DNA of 64,000 nucleotides, taken from the NCBI RefSeq assembly GCF_028769735.1, contig NC_088173.1, forward strand, positions 63,821,921 to 63,885,920. The letters run 5' to 3'. Position numbers and translations under genes: made by a program. This document shows, in pieces, positions 28,901-43,900 of this stretch. The notes beneath the pieces were generated by a model, which searched no databases, was not told the DNA's origin, and saw only the letters and a program-made list of their open reading frames with translations. Each line of letters opens with the position of its first letter. The stretch's first letter is position 1. Origin of the DNA: Zonotrichia leucophrys gambelii (Eukaryota > Chordata > Aves > Passeriformes > Passerellidae).

Positions 28901-31900
28901 CTAATGACCATTTATTTGCAAATTAGGATAAGTCAAAATGCTCTACTGAACTTCTATAAAAACAGTTTCATGTAAATAGAAAATACATTTATTTTGATTA
29001 TTTCATTTTTGGAGGGGGGAGCATCTTATATGATGAAGGAATACTTAATTTCATTTCTTTTTGTTAATATATTTCAATTTTCCTTTTATAAATGTTTCCA
29101 TTCTAGCACTCCTGTCTTGGTAGGAAGTGGGGATGCAGTCAATGTATTACACAGCCAGGATCCTAACTTTTGTCAGGATCCACCATACAGACCGAGTCTT
29201 ACAGCAGCAGAGTAGATGACGCTAAAATATTTCATTCCACTGAACCACTTCTCTAGGAAGTCTTTACTTCATGACTTCAAAAGTCATACTAACTACCACA
29301 TATGCCTGTATAGCAGAAGCACAGCCTCTCTCTTCCACTGAGGAAAAAAAAAAGATTTTCAAAAACCTCTCCTATTTTTGCAGCAAAATGAGTGAGCCTA
29401 ATTCAGTGCTGTCCAAAGTTTCCTTAAGACTTGTCAAAACAGGTATTTCTCAATCAATGCCTTGTAAAGAATACATCATCACATTTTCTGGTATTGCTGC
29501 TGCCACACATACATAGGGAAAGTAAAAGGTTAGGAGTAGAAAAAAGTTTGACAGTGCAAGATACTCTACTCATTTCCTACTATTATTCACAGATCAGAAG
29601 AGGTTAGGACAATGATTTATAAAAGATTTACGGTGCTTTCCAACAGAAGAAATGTACACATATATGCATATTACTGGGTGTTTATTTCCCCTGCAGAACA
29701 GCAGGACTCACATTACCATATTATGCAAAAGGATAAATGGAAGTCTCAACAGATTTTTCTTTATCCAAAGAATTATGATCTATACAGGAAGCACATACTG
29801 TAAAGTGAAAATATTATTACTTCAAAACAAGAAAAGGGCAACTCTGCTGCATATCAATGAATTGATACCAGAGGAGGAGAGAAAAAATACCATACTCAAC
29901 TTCAAAGGTCACATGAACTTATCAGCATTTTTCATAGAGATACGAAAGTCTAATCATGTGCCTGTCAATCAATTGTTGTGATATATGAAATACCTAAACT
30001 ATGTGGAAAAGATCACCTTGTATTTTATGTATCTTTCCATCTTCCCCTCAATGCATCACATTAGAAAAAAGATTTCAGAAGTACAAAGTGATGATGTTCT
30101 CATTGTTTTCTAAAATTTCAGAAGCTGTTGAGCTCAATTCAGTTACAGAGGAAGAGGGCACTTAATAATTAGCAAAGAAAAGGTTGTTTCTGTTTAAGTT
30201 GTAGTCCCAAGGGACCAAAACAGGCATGAAAGAGAAGTTGCTGGTAAGAAATACAAATATGAAAAACATACTGCTATCATGGAACCTGGACTGTTCATAG
30301 AAGGTAACTAATTATTTTTGAAAAAATTATACTTGCCCAGTCAAAAATCTCCAGAGTGGCGGCATCAAAAGTAAGATAAATCAGAGACACATTTTCACTA
30401 CAATACCACAAGAGCAAAGAAGGGAAAAAATATTAAACTAGTGCCAGACACTTTTCAGAACTCAGTCAATTTCCCATGGAAGTGGCTTTAAAAGCTCATC
30501 TCAAACCTCAATAATTTTTGGCTGAGAGAACACACCTGGAATAAATTTAAATCAGAAAAACACAAAATAATTTAGAAATAAGATGCTTAAAGCAGTCCTT
30601 CTCAGTTTAGTCCTTCGGGGAAAATGTATTTTTTTTTCCCTAATTGGAAATGATTTTTTTACCTCCTTGAACCTGGAAGTAATAAAAAAGAAAGGGGAAA
30701 TAATTTCCAGCAGAAGAGCAGAACTCTCCTCAAGAACAGCAGAATTCTTCTACAGAAGTTCATGAAACAATGGTGATAACTTTGCAGATTGAACCTCTGT
30801 GTTCATCTCTTTCACAGAGTTTTCAGACAGAATTAATAACAAATACATGCATTTTTCACTGAACTAATTGTCATTATCAAAATATAAAGTAATATTAAAT
30901 CCAAGGCTTAAGACTAAGCATAAACACAGGCTGAAATATAGTGATGTCCCATGTAGCACAAAACTGAGGAATTTAAAGAGTTTATAGAAGTATTAATGTT
31001 TGAGAGAATTTATACTATAATGTTTATGAAGATCTACCATGCAGATTACCAACTATTTTCCACAGACTCAAGCTAAATGCATTCCTTCAATACAAATGCA
31101 CTGCCTTCTATAGTATGTTTACACATGTGCTATTTTTCAATTCTAAAAATTGATAAAGATCTCACATTTCATAACAAATAGTTAGCAAAAATCACAATAT
31201 GATGAAAAATGGCAGAATTTTTGCTATGTTGTGTGAAGCACATACAGTCCATAGCCAAGAAATTAATAATTTAAGTACTCGAACAAGCAAGGCAGCCTGC
31301 CAATGTAGATTTCTGCCCTAGTGAATTGAGAGAATTGAATTGGCACAAGGACTGCAGCAGATCAATGAGTCTCAACGTTAAGGAAGCTACCATTACCTAC
31401 ACAGCTTTATTGTTGACTACCAGCACATCGTTCTGCCCCGGCAGTCAGACAAACAAATGTGACCACACTCCATCCACAAGAGTGCAAAGGCTTCTCTTTA
31501 ACCCATCCTGCAAAGTCCCCTAGCTTCAGCTATGCCTATGAGCGTTGCACAGCTGTGCAATGGGAACGCAGTGCTAATAGGAGATTTTGGGTAAGGTGGG
31601 CAGGGAGAGTGTGAAACAGATATTGGCACAACTTAGTGCCCTCTAGCAATTCCCACAACAGTCTAATAATTTACCTGTCTGAAAACACAGGTACTAAGAA
31701 AGTAAATATTGATATGAAATTGTTTGGCAAAATCAAGCTGCAACTGAAGCACAGATATTCCATTAAAATGTTTTTTTTCAAGCAATATTTGATCAAGGGA
31801 CCCTTCAAAAAGTCTTACATCCAGCACACCATACTGGAAGCACAAGTCCTTTCATCTGACTCTTAAGTTTATATTAATTCTGGATTTTAGAATTTTTTGG

Positions 31901-34900
31901 CCATAACTGCATTTTATGAGAAAACTTACTGCTATCATCAAAGGGTTAAGAAGAAAGCATTGAATGAACCATCAGCCTAAAGAAATTGTGCCAGTATGTA
32001 GGGCAGGTTTATTATCCATAATAAGAAAGAGCTAACTACATCACAAGCATAACAGGGGAAAAAAAAAGCACCATCTGGATTACATTATGGTCTGAAAACA
32101 TTCACTGACACCTAAGAGAGAGCTTAAACTATTTCAGAAAAATGTAAGAAATGTTTGAAAGTGAACTACCTGTATAACTGCTTCTTTAAAACTTAGCATA
32201 AGAGATTTTGCATTAAATTCTACATATAGAAGATATATTTAAAAACTACTGTATACAGATGTTTTCAAACAACTTCCTTCTTTTCATCATGCAGATCCCT
32301 CTGTTGGGCTCTGCTGAACTACACAGGAGTAGCTGCTTCACTACTATGCCATGCAACTTCTGTTTGGACAGCATATTATTGATAGCAACAGGAGGTCAAG
32401 TATCACCAGGCACTACAAGCATTTTAAAAATACAGAGATCAGGGGAAAAAATCCAGACTGAATATAGATCAAATGAGAGGACACCTCTCTGACAAAGGGA
32501 ACCCTCAAACACAGAAAACCTTAAAATGGTTTGCCACTTCTAGCAAGAAGTCAAGAAGCATTTCAACTACGAAACTGGAATATTTCAGCTATGAATGTGA
32601 AAGCAAGAAGAGACAAATGGCCATCTGATTAGGGTGTAAAACTATACACCACAGCACTGTGAGAAGTCAAGATTTCCAGCTGAGTTAGATACCGTTCTAG
32701 CAGTCTAGACAATATGCTCCAATAGAGACTAAAATGTAATAAAATTCCAGTAGGTGTTAAAAAAAGTGTGTTCTGTAATTTACTTTAGTGAAGATACACA
32801 AACACAAGCATTAACATGTATAAGAGCTGGAAAAAAAATAACATAAAATTAAGTAATCTAGAATTATCGTGAAAATTTCCATTGAGCTTCAAAAAAGACA
32901 AGATACTTCAAAAGAGAAGCAGTCTTGTGGTTTCAGAAATCTTTTAGTGTGGTTCAGCCTCTGATGATATGCTATTACCTGGTATGATTGCCACCTCTTA
33001 TTTCTGAGCTGATAGACATCATCAGCTGAACATGCCATACAGAGAATAAATGAACAGCAGGGTGCCAAGCAGAAAGCAGCATAAAGGAAGAGGCAGCAAA
33101 AAAAATAAAAGGTAGAGTGGATTGTATTAATATCTAAGACATTTTGGGAAACTCTCACATGCCTTTTTTGGTAGTATTGTCTCTGAATTCTTGTATTTTA
33201 TACAAGCTCTAAAGTACTATGTACGTTATGCCCCAAAATTAATTGTAAATTCTTCTTCTGAGTAGATATGTATCAGATTAATGTTACATTTTTTTTATCC
33301 CAAATTTATTATCTTTTTAAGAATCAAGAATTCCTAGATTTATTACATGGTAATAATTTTAGCAATAAGACTTGAAGTTTTTATAATTTCTGAAAATGTT
33401 TACTTGCATATGCAATCATTCCTAAGTGAGAAGTCCATTTGTAACAACTGAAGTAATTCTTTTACCTACAGTAATTAAAAGAAAAGGTGTGAAACAGAAA
33501 GATATAATACATGTAAATGTGTGACTTTCCCTAATTAATGAGTCCAAAGATTGAGACTTGAAACAAAGGGCATAAGTATTTGTAAGAAATGGAAAGTCAG
33601 TAGAAAAATACCTCAAGGAATTTTCATAAAATTTTCTAGTAAAATTTAACAAGACACTTTAAGAAATTCACCACATTTATTTTTTTATGCAAAGGATGGT
33701 TGCTTTTTTGGTTTGGTTTATGGTTTTTGGGTTGTTTCTTTCTCCTAAGCTTTTCCTGATTCTGGAAAAATCTTACTTGTTTAACTTAATTCTTTCAATA
33801 CTACTCTTTATTTATTTTATAATTTATCCTGCATTTAAGTGACTAACAAATTAACAAGAAAGTCATCAGCTACACAGAATCTCTTCCAAGCGATCAATCC
33901 GTGCCAAAGGTGACATTATACGAGCACTGATACAAAATAACAGACAGAATAGGAAAATCTAGAGACATTTCATTTAGCTGATGCTGATGACATCTCAAGG
34001 ATATTAATTTATCTAGAGCTTGAAGGAGCACAAAGAGGATTAGCAGCCTTATTTCCGTTTACAGTAATTGAGTCTAAAGACAAAGGTGATTTTATATTTA
34101 ATCATCTTCCACACACACATTAAATTGCTTATCACTTTAAGATGCCATCTCATACAACTGCACTGCACACTTGGATAGTTTTGAAGCAATATCCTAAAAA
34201 ACAATCACCATAGCCTATACACCCATATAGCTTTCAATGTTTAAGATAATGTGAAGACTGTGCATTTAAATTTTTAGGGCAGACTTCAGTGAAGAAAAAA
34301 TAAATATATTCATGTCCACCTTAAATCAGCCAGTGTCCCTGTTGAAATTATTTTCAAATAGTCCAGAATTTCCCTTAAACTACTAGAGTAGTTCAGGGAA
34401 AACCTACGCTCACTTGAAGGAAATAATCTAATGAAATAAATAATAAACCCTGACTTGGAGCTAAGTTTAGCTCAGCATTAATACCTATGAAATTATACGC
34501 ATGGTTTATATCCATCTTTAGACTGCACCTTGACTAGGATACCTCAGGTTGCCTGTTTGGTGTATATAGCTTAGTTAACGCTGCATCTTTCAATATGCTT
34601 TTTTGAAAAAAAACCCAAACAAACACAAACCAAAACAAATCAAATCAACAAACAAGCAAACAAAACCCCAACTCAAAACAGAACTCCCCCAAAAAAACAA
34701 GAAAAAGTGTTGCCTTCTAACCTGCGTACCCCTACTCAGTTCTGAAACTTATACCATATCCTAGAAAGAGTTAAAATTCTAACACACAAGTTACAATGCA
34801 TTTCTGACAAGCTATTCCAACTCTGAATAGATGTCAAAGGTATCTATGAAGTTTTTTTGTTTGCCAAAGAAAGAAACACCCTCCATTTATCAACCTATTA

Positions 34901-37900
34901 TTGGCTGTTCAAAAGCCTGTATAAAAACTGCACCACTTAAGACAGACTCCTGCCCAATAACCTATCATGGAAATTAAAAAAGCCTCAAGCTACTAAAAAA
35001 TAAGAATTACCTTCCACAATTTGTACTTTCATCTTTGAATTTGTACACATATTTGAGGCAGAAATACATACCTCACCTCAAGTTCCAACCTCCTCTATCA
35101 CTATAAATATGACACAGTCATCTCTGCCAAATATTACCTCCTTGGAAGCAGATATGGATCGTGTTTGCTTTGTAAGTATGCTTTCTCCTAGACAGTATAT
35201 TGTTAACAGATCAGATATTACAATAAGATTAACCAGAGGACCCATTCATATCCTCTCAAACCTGATCCAGGCAGCTTGAGATACAGAATTCTGAGACATA
35301 AGAATGACTAAAAAAATCAAGTAGTTTACAGTAAAAGCTCCGAAGAGGTACTCCTTTTTTACAAGGTAAAAAGAGTTAGATCCTTTTGAAGAAATCATTA
35401 TTGGCAGACTAATCTGGGAATAATTTTCTCAGTGGGAAAACAGTTTTTAATTAAGTAGTGCTTGTTAACATTTTGTGACAGACATAAAATGTAATTAATG
35501 CACAAAGATATTCCCTCCTTTAAAAACTCTGCAAATTTACTCTCTTACTAGCAACCCTAAGTGAAAAAACTCCAGAACTTATCAACAATAATTCTAAGAT
35601 ATGACTATAAAAACGGATTAAATATTTTTTCAGATCGGAACTTTACCTTCCTTTTTCAACGAGCAGCAGGACATCTATTCTCTCTCCATTTTGCATCACA
35701 CTGCTGGTTGCTGAAAACAGAACACATAGACATTCATATGACCTTCACAGACACATATTTATAGACAAACACATACATGCATGCACATACAGACAGACCT
35801 TTTTTTCAAAATGATCTCCAGTGGCAAAAGGAGCATGGAATTCCTAAACTTTGCAAATAAAGAATGCTGCTGCTAATAGTAACAAAACGCCACAAAATAC
35901 CACACCACATTTACATTTAAAAGAAAAACTAACACAAAACATTATCAAGAAAGTTTAAACATACTTTTTAATGTGAAAATATGCTACAGTGTTTTATTGT
36001 ACTCAACTTGCAAATACAAGTTGTAGAAGACATAATGATTCAGAAGTAAGCTGGATTTTGGAATTCATTAACTTGAAGATCATTTCCACCCTTCTTTATG
36101 CCTTATGTTATCCCTGCTAAAAAAAGCACCCTGTAAAACACTCACATTGTACATAACACATCAAATACATCTGGATAGCTTTCAGTTGCACTGCTTAAAA
36201 ACTATACTGTGCACTATACTAAAACCAGTTAATTAAATGTAACCTGCTTACTAATTTGAAATTCTGAAAACTTAATTTCTCAAAGTGCGTGTCATATGTA
36301 ATGCACACCTTATTTGAACTAATTCCCAGAGAGAGTAAAGTCCTAAATACCAATTAATTAAAACCAATAAACACATTGCATGTTATATGATGTTTTTGTG
36401 TCACACAAACTCCTAGCTTCGTCTATATTTACTGAATCAAATATCAAGAAGGTAAGTCACTATACTTCCAAAAATGATTCATTAGTTTTCAAATTTCATT
36501 TCACAAATCAGTATTATCAGTATTAACAGTGGAGCAGATATATTCTGGAGAGAGAAGAAATCAAAGAAAAGAGTGTGGATATATAATATTTCCTAGAAAT
36601 ACAACTAATATTAAAAACCCCAAGCGAAACAAATTCTCAACTGCAAGTCAAAAGTCTTTCATTTTTATACATGAGATATAATATACACAGATTTTGCACG
36701 CTCTTATGATTCTGGCAGAGGCAATTACAGTTGCATCATCAAAAAAAATATCAGGAACAGTTCTCCTTATGCCTAATCTTTTAATTCTGAATTAGGATCA
36801 AAAGTATTCACAAGTTGAAAGACACCTAGAGGCATAAAAACATTGCTGATTAAAAACCACCTTCATGGTGTTATTTACACCAAATATAAGGTGGCAGTAA
36901 ATAAACAGTGGAAAACCCAATGGCATTTAGGCAAGCTCCTGCAAAACAGTCCACAATCTGTCAGCATTCATAAAGGGTATCATCAATAAAGAGCTAAACT
37001 ATCTTCTCTATGCTACTTCATTAGAAACCCCAAATTATATGTATTTTTCTATGCAACATATTGCCTTGTGCAATATAAAAACAAGTAGGGCAGATATGCT
37101 TAAAAGAGGATTCAGAGCATAACTACAAACGATTATATAAAATTGGTCATAGAAGACCATGTATACAAACATTCTTATCTCATCACATCATGATATTGAG
37201 CAAATAATATTTTTAGTATTGGAAAAAAGTCTATTAGTCTGTGAAGTAGTTTTCCAAGAGAATTATAATTTTCCAGTATGTTTGAGTATTTTAAAACTAG
37301 ACCTGTCAATCATCTCAAGAATGTGTTCTGCAGTGAGTATTTCTGCCCTGTCAAAAATATGAGACAATAATCCCAAAAGGTTATATATTATTATTCAATT
37401 CTGTACTCTTGTAAGAAAGATACTGCTGCAACTGGAACGAAAACTGTCATCGTTCATTTTAAAGCTGTGAAAAATTTCTCTGGCATGTGCCAAAAAGTAG
37501 AAAAAAAAAACCCAAGACAGAAATTAACCAACCCCATATTTAGATAAGAGTTGGAAGAACATCTGACTCATGTGAAGGAATAGTTACTGAGCTTCCCAAT
37601 ATTTATTACTTTGAAATGTAATAGAAATGTCCTTAACAGTGAATTAATCCCACAGAACATTTTCTGAATACTAGATGTTCTTACTTAGTTCTTGCAACCT
37701 CCTTAGATATATGGAATCTTCTTCAGCATCCTCCATTTCAAGACAAAAATAAAGGCTCGACTTCTCTATAGCAAACCAGCCTTTTCTCCACTGATCCAGG
37801 CTGTGGCAATCTTTGTAGTACAGCTGCCCGATAAGGTCACAGTCCCGCTCTAACAATGATTCTGCCACCGGGGGAACAAAATGCTACCAAAGAAAATGGG

Positions 37901-40900
37901 GTGAGTCAGATGAAGAAAAAAACCCTCTGCCCCTAAAAAACAAAATCAAAATATTGCAAATCTACAGGACTCCAGGATTAAGGTCACAGTAAAAAAAACC
38001 TCAAACTCTGAGATGTAAAACCCACACTCATATGCCCATAGGTACACTAAATTTCAAATGCAAAATCAAGTTTAACATTTTCTCCATTCATGCTCTACAA
38101 TTCAAACATGTTTGCTTTTAAACTACCATTGATTTAATTAGTAATGTGATTATTAACATTTGGAACAGTATAAAATATGGTATTGCCTTATGAATTTCAT
38201 TTCAGCAAATAAATTTAATAGAATTGCAACCATAAAAAACTTAGCTGAAATATACTCATACAGTATATGTCTTTATATTAGAGCACGTTTAATATATTCT
38301 TAAGGTCGGCATTTAAATGCTGCTTCAATTCCTTTCACATTTTATTACCTTGTTTCAAACATTAAATCACAAAAGTTATTTCTTCCTGCTGCACAAGAAA
38401 CCTTTACACGCAGGAGAGATCAGTATTCATCAATAATGGCTTCTCAAAGGTTTTAAGCTAACAATGGCACTTTATTATTTGTGCAAAGGCTCCTGGCCTA
38501 ACTGAAAAAGATAATTATCAGTATTACCTTAGCTATTGCTGAAGTCCATTTTCTTTGTGAATGTGCAGTTTCAGCTCCAAACAGAAAAACACGCTCTGAC
38601 AGTAAGTGTATTTCAAATGTAAAGATGTCCCTAAAGGAAGTAAGAGAAGAAACACAGTTGTATTTAGTCTCCAAAAGAGCAGACATACTAGTGTCAATTT
38701 ATTTCACTATTTTTTCATTCTTTCATACATATGGAATGGAATCCATCTGCATTTCTCCTCCAATATTACAAGCAGCTAATAATAAAGCACTTCACAATAC
38801 ATCAGGATCAAAGTACTTTGCAGGTCAATAATTCAGGTTTAAAGACTATGGTGTAACAATTTTTTTAATAATTCCAAAATGCATAAAAATGTTTACATAT
38901 AGTCATTAAAAATGCATAGGGAATTTTTTGCTTTCGCAAGCTCATGTTATTTGATCAAGCACATTTTTGTGATGCATTCAAAAGATATTTTTGTATGTTT
39001 AATATAAGCTGAACAACCAGTTGAATGGGAAGTTGTAAACAAGTTGAAATGTTGTTTCATAGGGACTTTTAGATGTCATTTGATCTCATCTCGTGAGAGG
39101 GATTTGCCCTCTTTGAAGAGGGATTAGCACAATGAGAAGCCTTGAAAACAGCCAAGGATGGAGATTATTATCCTTGTCACCAACCTGTTCCTGCCCTTCA
39201 CCTGCCCTTTTAACTGAGGAGGCTTTTCCTGTCAGGCAGCCTGAACCTGCTGGGGTGAAATGCATGGTCACTGTGTATCCCTGCCATCACCAAGAGTAGG
39301 AATACTTTGAAGTTGCTGTAGCTCAAGAAACTCTTAAAAGTTTCCTTAAGGGAGCTTCTTGGGTATCTTTCCTTTTAAAAATTATACCACTATTTCAGCA
39401 GATGAACCCTGTTTACTCAATTTTTAATGGACAAATAAGAAGAAAACGCAAATCAGTTTAAATTGGTGTGGAATTTGGAAAGTAAATATGGTGCTGAATT
39501 TTGGGTCGGTCACTCTTTAACTCAAAAATTATGGTTCAGCAATTTATAGTATGATTTTGCCTGTGACCTCTTGTAAGATGCCAAATAGATGGAGTATGTT
39601 TTTTCCTTTCAATGCTGAAGACTGAGATTTGTCTAAATGTGGAGAACTGAGCATGAGTCACTACTATAATTTTCAATAGCCACTTGGAAAATTATATAAA
39701 CACTTAGTTCTGACTAACAGAATAGGCATTTTTAAGGACCCGCTGTTTCACTACATGAAATGTCAAATCTAAGTAAAGTTTCTCATAAAACTCCTCAATC
39801 ACAAGTAAAGCACAACAGGAACTTAGTTATTTCCAAACAGTGAAGTATTCAGCCAACATGTTTTTTAATTTAGTTATTAACCTAAAATTGAACCATCTGG
39901 AAATGCAATAAACAATAGGTTAGATTTGAACACAGAAGAAAAAAGTGATTTTTTTTTTCTTTTGTCTGGGTGCCACAGAGCTACTGCAGAATAGTGAAGG
40001 TCACTTCTCTGTATTTGATGGCATATTGAGACATCACCATGTTTCAGGATCTCTCTCCCCTGTAGCAGTCTACGTCCTTTATTCCCATTATCTTTTTCAG
40101 GAGCTTCCTGAATACACTATGCCTTCTTTGCAGACAATTTTGTTTTGTAACTAACAGCACTGCAGTATTATACTATAGAAAGTTTTTTTTTTTTTTTAGG
40201 TGCATACACACAGATGCAAAAACAAAGTGTTATAAAATCTGTTAGACAAATACAAAGCATATTTTAAACAAAAATGTTGCCCTAAAGAAATTGAGTATCA
40301 CTGTAATCAGATTTAGGTCACTCCCTATGTGATGTTTTTCATGAACAAATGGGATGCGAGAGAGTTATAAAAGAATAAACAAGACCTTCCCCACCCCAAC
40401 CCCCAAAATAAAAAGGAAAGAAAAGCTGGTTTCTTCCAGTTAAAAATGTTCATCAGTTCCACTGCTGTCCTCAGCTACAGAACTAAGAATAGATTTCAAA
40501 AACCAATGCCTCTGTGACCAAATCCAGAAGCATTGTGGAGAGCTCTAGTCTGCTGCATTACAAGGAAGAAGCAAAGCGAGAATTTTGGCTTGAAGCAGAG
40601 GTCAATACCAGAAAGAAAAATGAGTATTAATTGTTCAATTTATCATCATGTAACCTTTCAAGCATTGAGAATATTCATTACAAATTTAAGAAGAAACATA
40701 CACATCTAATTTAAGCTGCCGTTTTAAATTACCCTAATATTTTCATTCTATCACTATAAAAATTCCCTAAATATGACATAGCACTAATTTCTTGAAGTCA
40801 GAAAAAACCAGCTTTTTTTCGAAATTGCCTACTCAAAATTCAGGAAAAAATGAACAGTTTGTTTACTGAGATATGAATTCAGGAGCTTACCCTCTGTTTA

Positions 40901-43900
40901 AAAAGAAGTCTGACTTGTGTACTACAAGACAGATAACTTCATTGACGTCAATCATACCATTAGGAGTGGTAGTTTTATCATTTTCATAGTAGCTCAGAAA
41001 GCCACTTTCCAAAGTGCACCATCTTTTGTTGCAATCTGTGATTAAAAAAAAAATAGAAAGGTCAGATTTTCTTCATTAAGTTTTTTTTTTTTTAATAGGT
41101 AAATACAAGATGCAGAAAAAAGGCTGCAGAGCAACTTCACTGAATTATTTGGTATATTTAATTACAACTAAATGTTTACTTCCTCTTATGTCCTAAAATA
41201 TGAATACAACACATGACATAACATAGTAATGTCTATTTGCTACTGAAAATAGTCATAAATTCATTCTAGCTTATGTCTATTTCTTAGAACAAAATCTGAG
41301 GTCCATCTGTTTCCACTGCTGCAGAGAAGTAGATCATAAAAGAAAATACTTTTCTTATTTTCCACTGTCTAAAAATTCCTATACAGCTGGCAAAGTACTT
41401 CTGAGAATTTGGTAAAACAGATCAGGCAAAAAAACCCCAGAAAAATCAAACAACAAAACCCAGTTGTAATCTGAAAATATTAACTATGTTATCTGATATT
41501 TCATGCTTTTTCTGTTGTTTTCTATATGGTTTATATAAGTTTTATAAATATTTTGTACTATTTGTTAATATTTGTTTATATCATGCTATTTGTTACCTAG
41601 TGCTATCTATATTCTGTCTAAATACAAATGTTAAGTACTAAAATAACCATAAGATAAATGGCTTGGTAATGTATTCGTTTATGAGAGCTGAGCACCAAAT
41701 TTTAAGGTTTTGAATGTTCAGGGTTTTTTGTCCCCTGGCTTTTCCCCCCTCATCTTCCAAAACCTATTCTGCAAAACAGCTCACTACTTCAATATTCATT
41801 AAACTATTAAACTCTCAAGGACAATTTTGGAATATCGAAGCTTTTTAAAGGGATCCATAAAACCTTTTACACACTAGAAACAAAAGCAAAAATCAAACTT
41901 GAGCCCCTAAACCTCTAAGCTTCACTTTTTGATCCACTCCATCAGAATAGCACCAACATTTGAGCTCTCTTCCCGCTGATATCAACAGCTGTTAATTAAC
42001 AATAACTCTCCTCAAAATGCACGCACCCCTGCTGAAAACACTGACGCTGCTCTAATGAGAAGTACACAAAGAGTTGGCTCTCTCCTGTACTGAGACACAC
42101 ATAATGAAAAACGAGGCTGTATTTCCAGGTGTTCCACCTGGCTGGGACAAAACCTTGGTTAATTCACAGCACTTGAATTTATTGCTTTATTGCATCACAA
42201 GACTGATTTCTTCAGTGTCCCTTTACCATTAGGGCCAAGTCTACAAAGGGGCAACAGTTTTCTGTGACAAGAAAGCACTTAAATTTTCAGCCCTTGATGC
42301 TGAAGACAAGACTGTCACCTGCCTCAGAGATTCCTAACACTGAAGAAGAACTTAATTCTAATGATTAAACAGCTTCCCAGGATTCTGATTTGGAGCCCTA
42401 TCCACACACAGCAGTAACAAAAAAAAAAAAAAGGCCCCAAATTTGTCTAAATGCTGGGAGAAAATGGTGCTCCCCTATGGCCTGCAGAGGCCTCAATTAG
42501 TTCATGGCAAGTCAGAACTGCTTCAGCAGGAGTTCTCTTCTCTACAACTAGATAGTTAGGTGAGATTTTTCAGGTAACATGACCTTATTTGAATATCTAC
42601 AGGCAGAGGAAGGAACTGAAAATTTGTCCCCCATATTACTACTCTAACCCTCAAATTTCTTCCTGAAGAGAATGAAAAATAGTATGTCCACTTATTCACA
42701 ATAATTTGCAATATGAGTATTACTTCATGTTAGTGAGATTAAGAAACAGTTCTGGATGTAGTGAAAGAAGAGAAAAAGAAAGATTATATATTTTGTATTT
42801 TGAGTAGCAAGAAGTACTTATGTCATACTGCTTTTTAAACATGGCAGAGATAGATTAGAGCCCTAAGGTAAGAGCAGTTTCTCATTCAAAGTTGCAGGGT
42901 TTTTTTGTTTTTTAAAGTATGTCATTACATCTCCCTCCCTTGTGTCTCGTTGAACAAATGGTCAGGGAAACTATCTCCTATGTATCTGTAAAGAGCCCAT
43001 CCCAGAAATACCAGTCCTGACAAACCCATGGGTAATTGAACAGCAATACAAAAACAAAGCAAACAAATGCCCACGCCCAAAAAAGCAAACAGTAGAACAT
43101 CTACCATCTTCAAGACACAATCACAATTTCAGAGAACAAAACCTGACCTCAGAGAAATCTGGTTCCTTTGCATTTATTGTATGCTCCCTCAAGTAGTAAG
43201 TGCAATGGTAAGTAACAGACTACAAACTTTCAAAGCAGCTTCATTTCTGTCCACTAAAGACTTGAATGGAAGACAGTCAAAATTTCTTGTCTGGGGGCTT
43301 TCCTTATAAATTTTAAGCAATCCTACTAACAATGCTCAGTCGCAGTACATCTCGCCCCCAAAATGCTACAAGAAGCCATTCTGTGAGCACTTTCAGCCAA
43401 ATCTTCAATCTATACAGGTATTTAGAAATATGCCACCTCTAATATGGCATTGTGTCAGAAGAGATTGCCTTGTATCTGCTCTCCACTTGGCTAAGCACTG
43501 ACTTCTGGATTTTTTTAATAAACTTCTTTATGAATATATACAGATATCCACAGCACAGAAGATCAGGCTCGAACTTGGAGCAAGTAGCAATGAGTTTTTC
43601 AGTTAATACATTGTTTCCCAAATAAGCTCCATGCAATTTCAGAGCAATCCCAGATAAAGTCCTATCCAGCAGCAGTCCTCTGTCAAAACAGGCCTGTTTG
43701 TTAAGAATTGCAAAGTTGCTAGGACATGCCTGTGATCAGGCATTAGAACAGTCATCACCCAATGCTTTCAAGAATTTGGAGCCACGTTAACATACAGATT
43801 CTTCAAAAGCATATTTAAACAGGAGTTATAAGCTTTAGCATACTTTTAATATCCATTAATAATATTAAAGGCATATGCCATGAGAAAATGGACACAATCA

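Larger units (their letters stand above)
38631..40890 (-). other. ARAP2 intron between exons 7 and 8
   Basis: Contains a probable old CR1 remnant (39050-39310) and a T(15) run at 40183-40197. Confidence 0.75.
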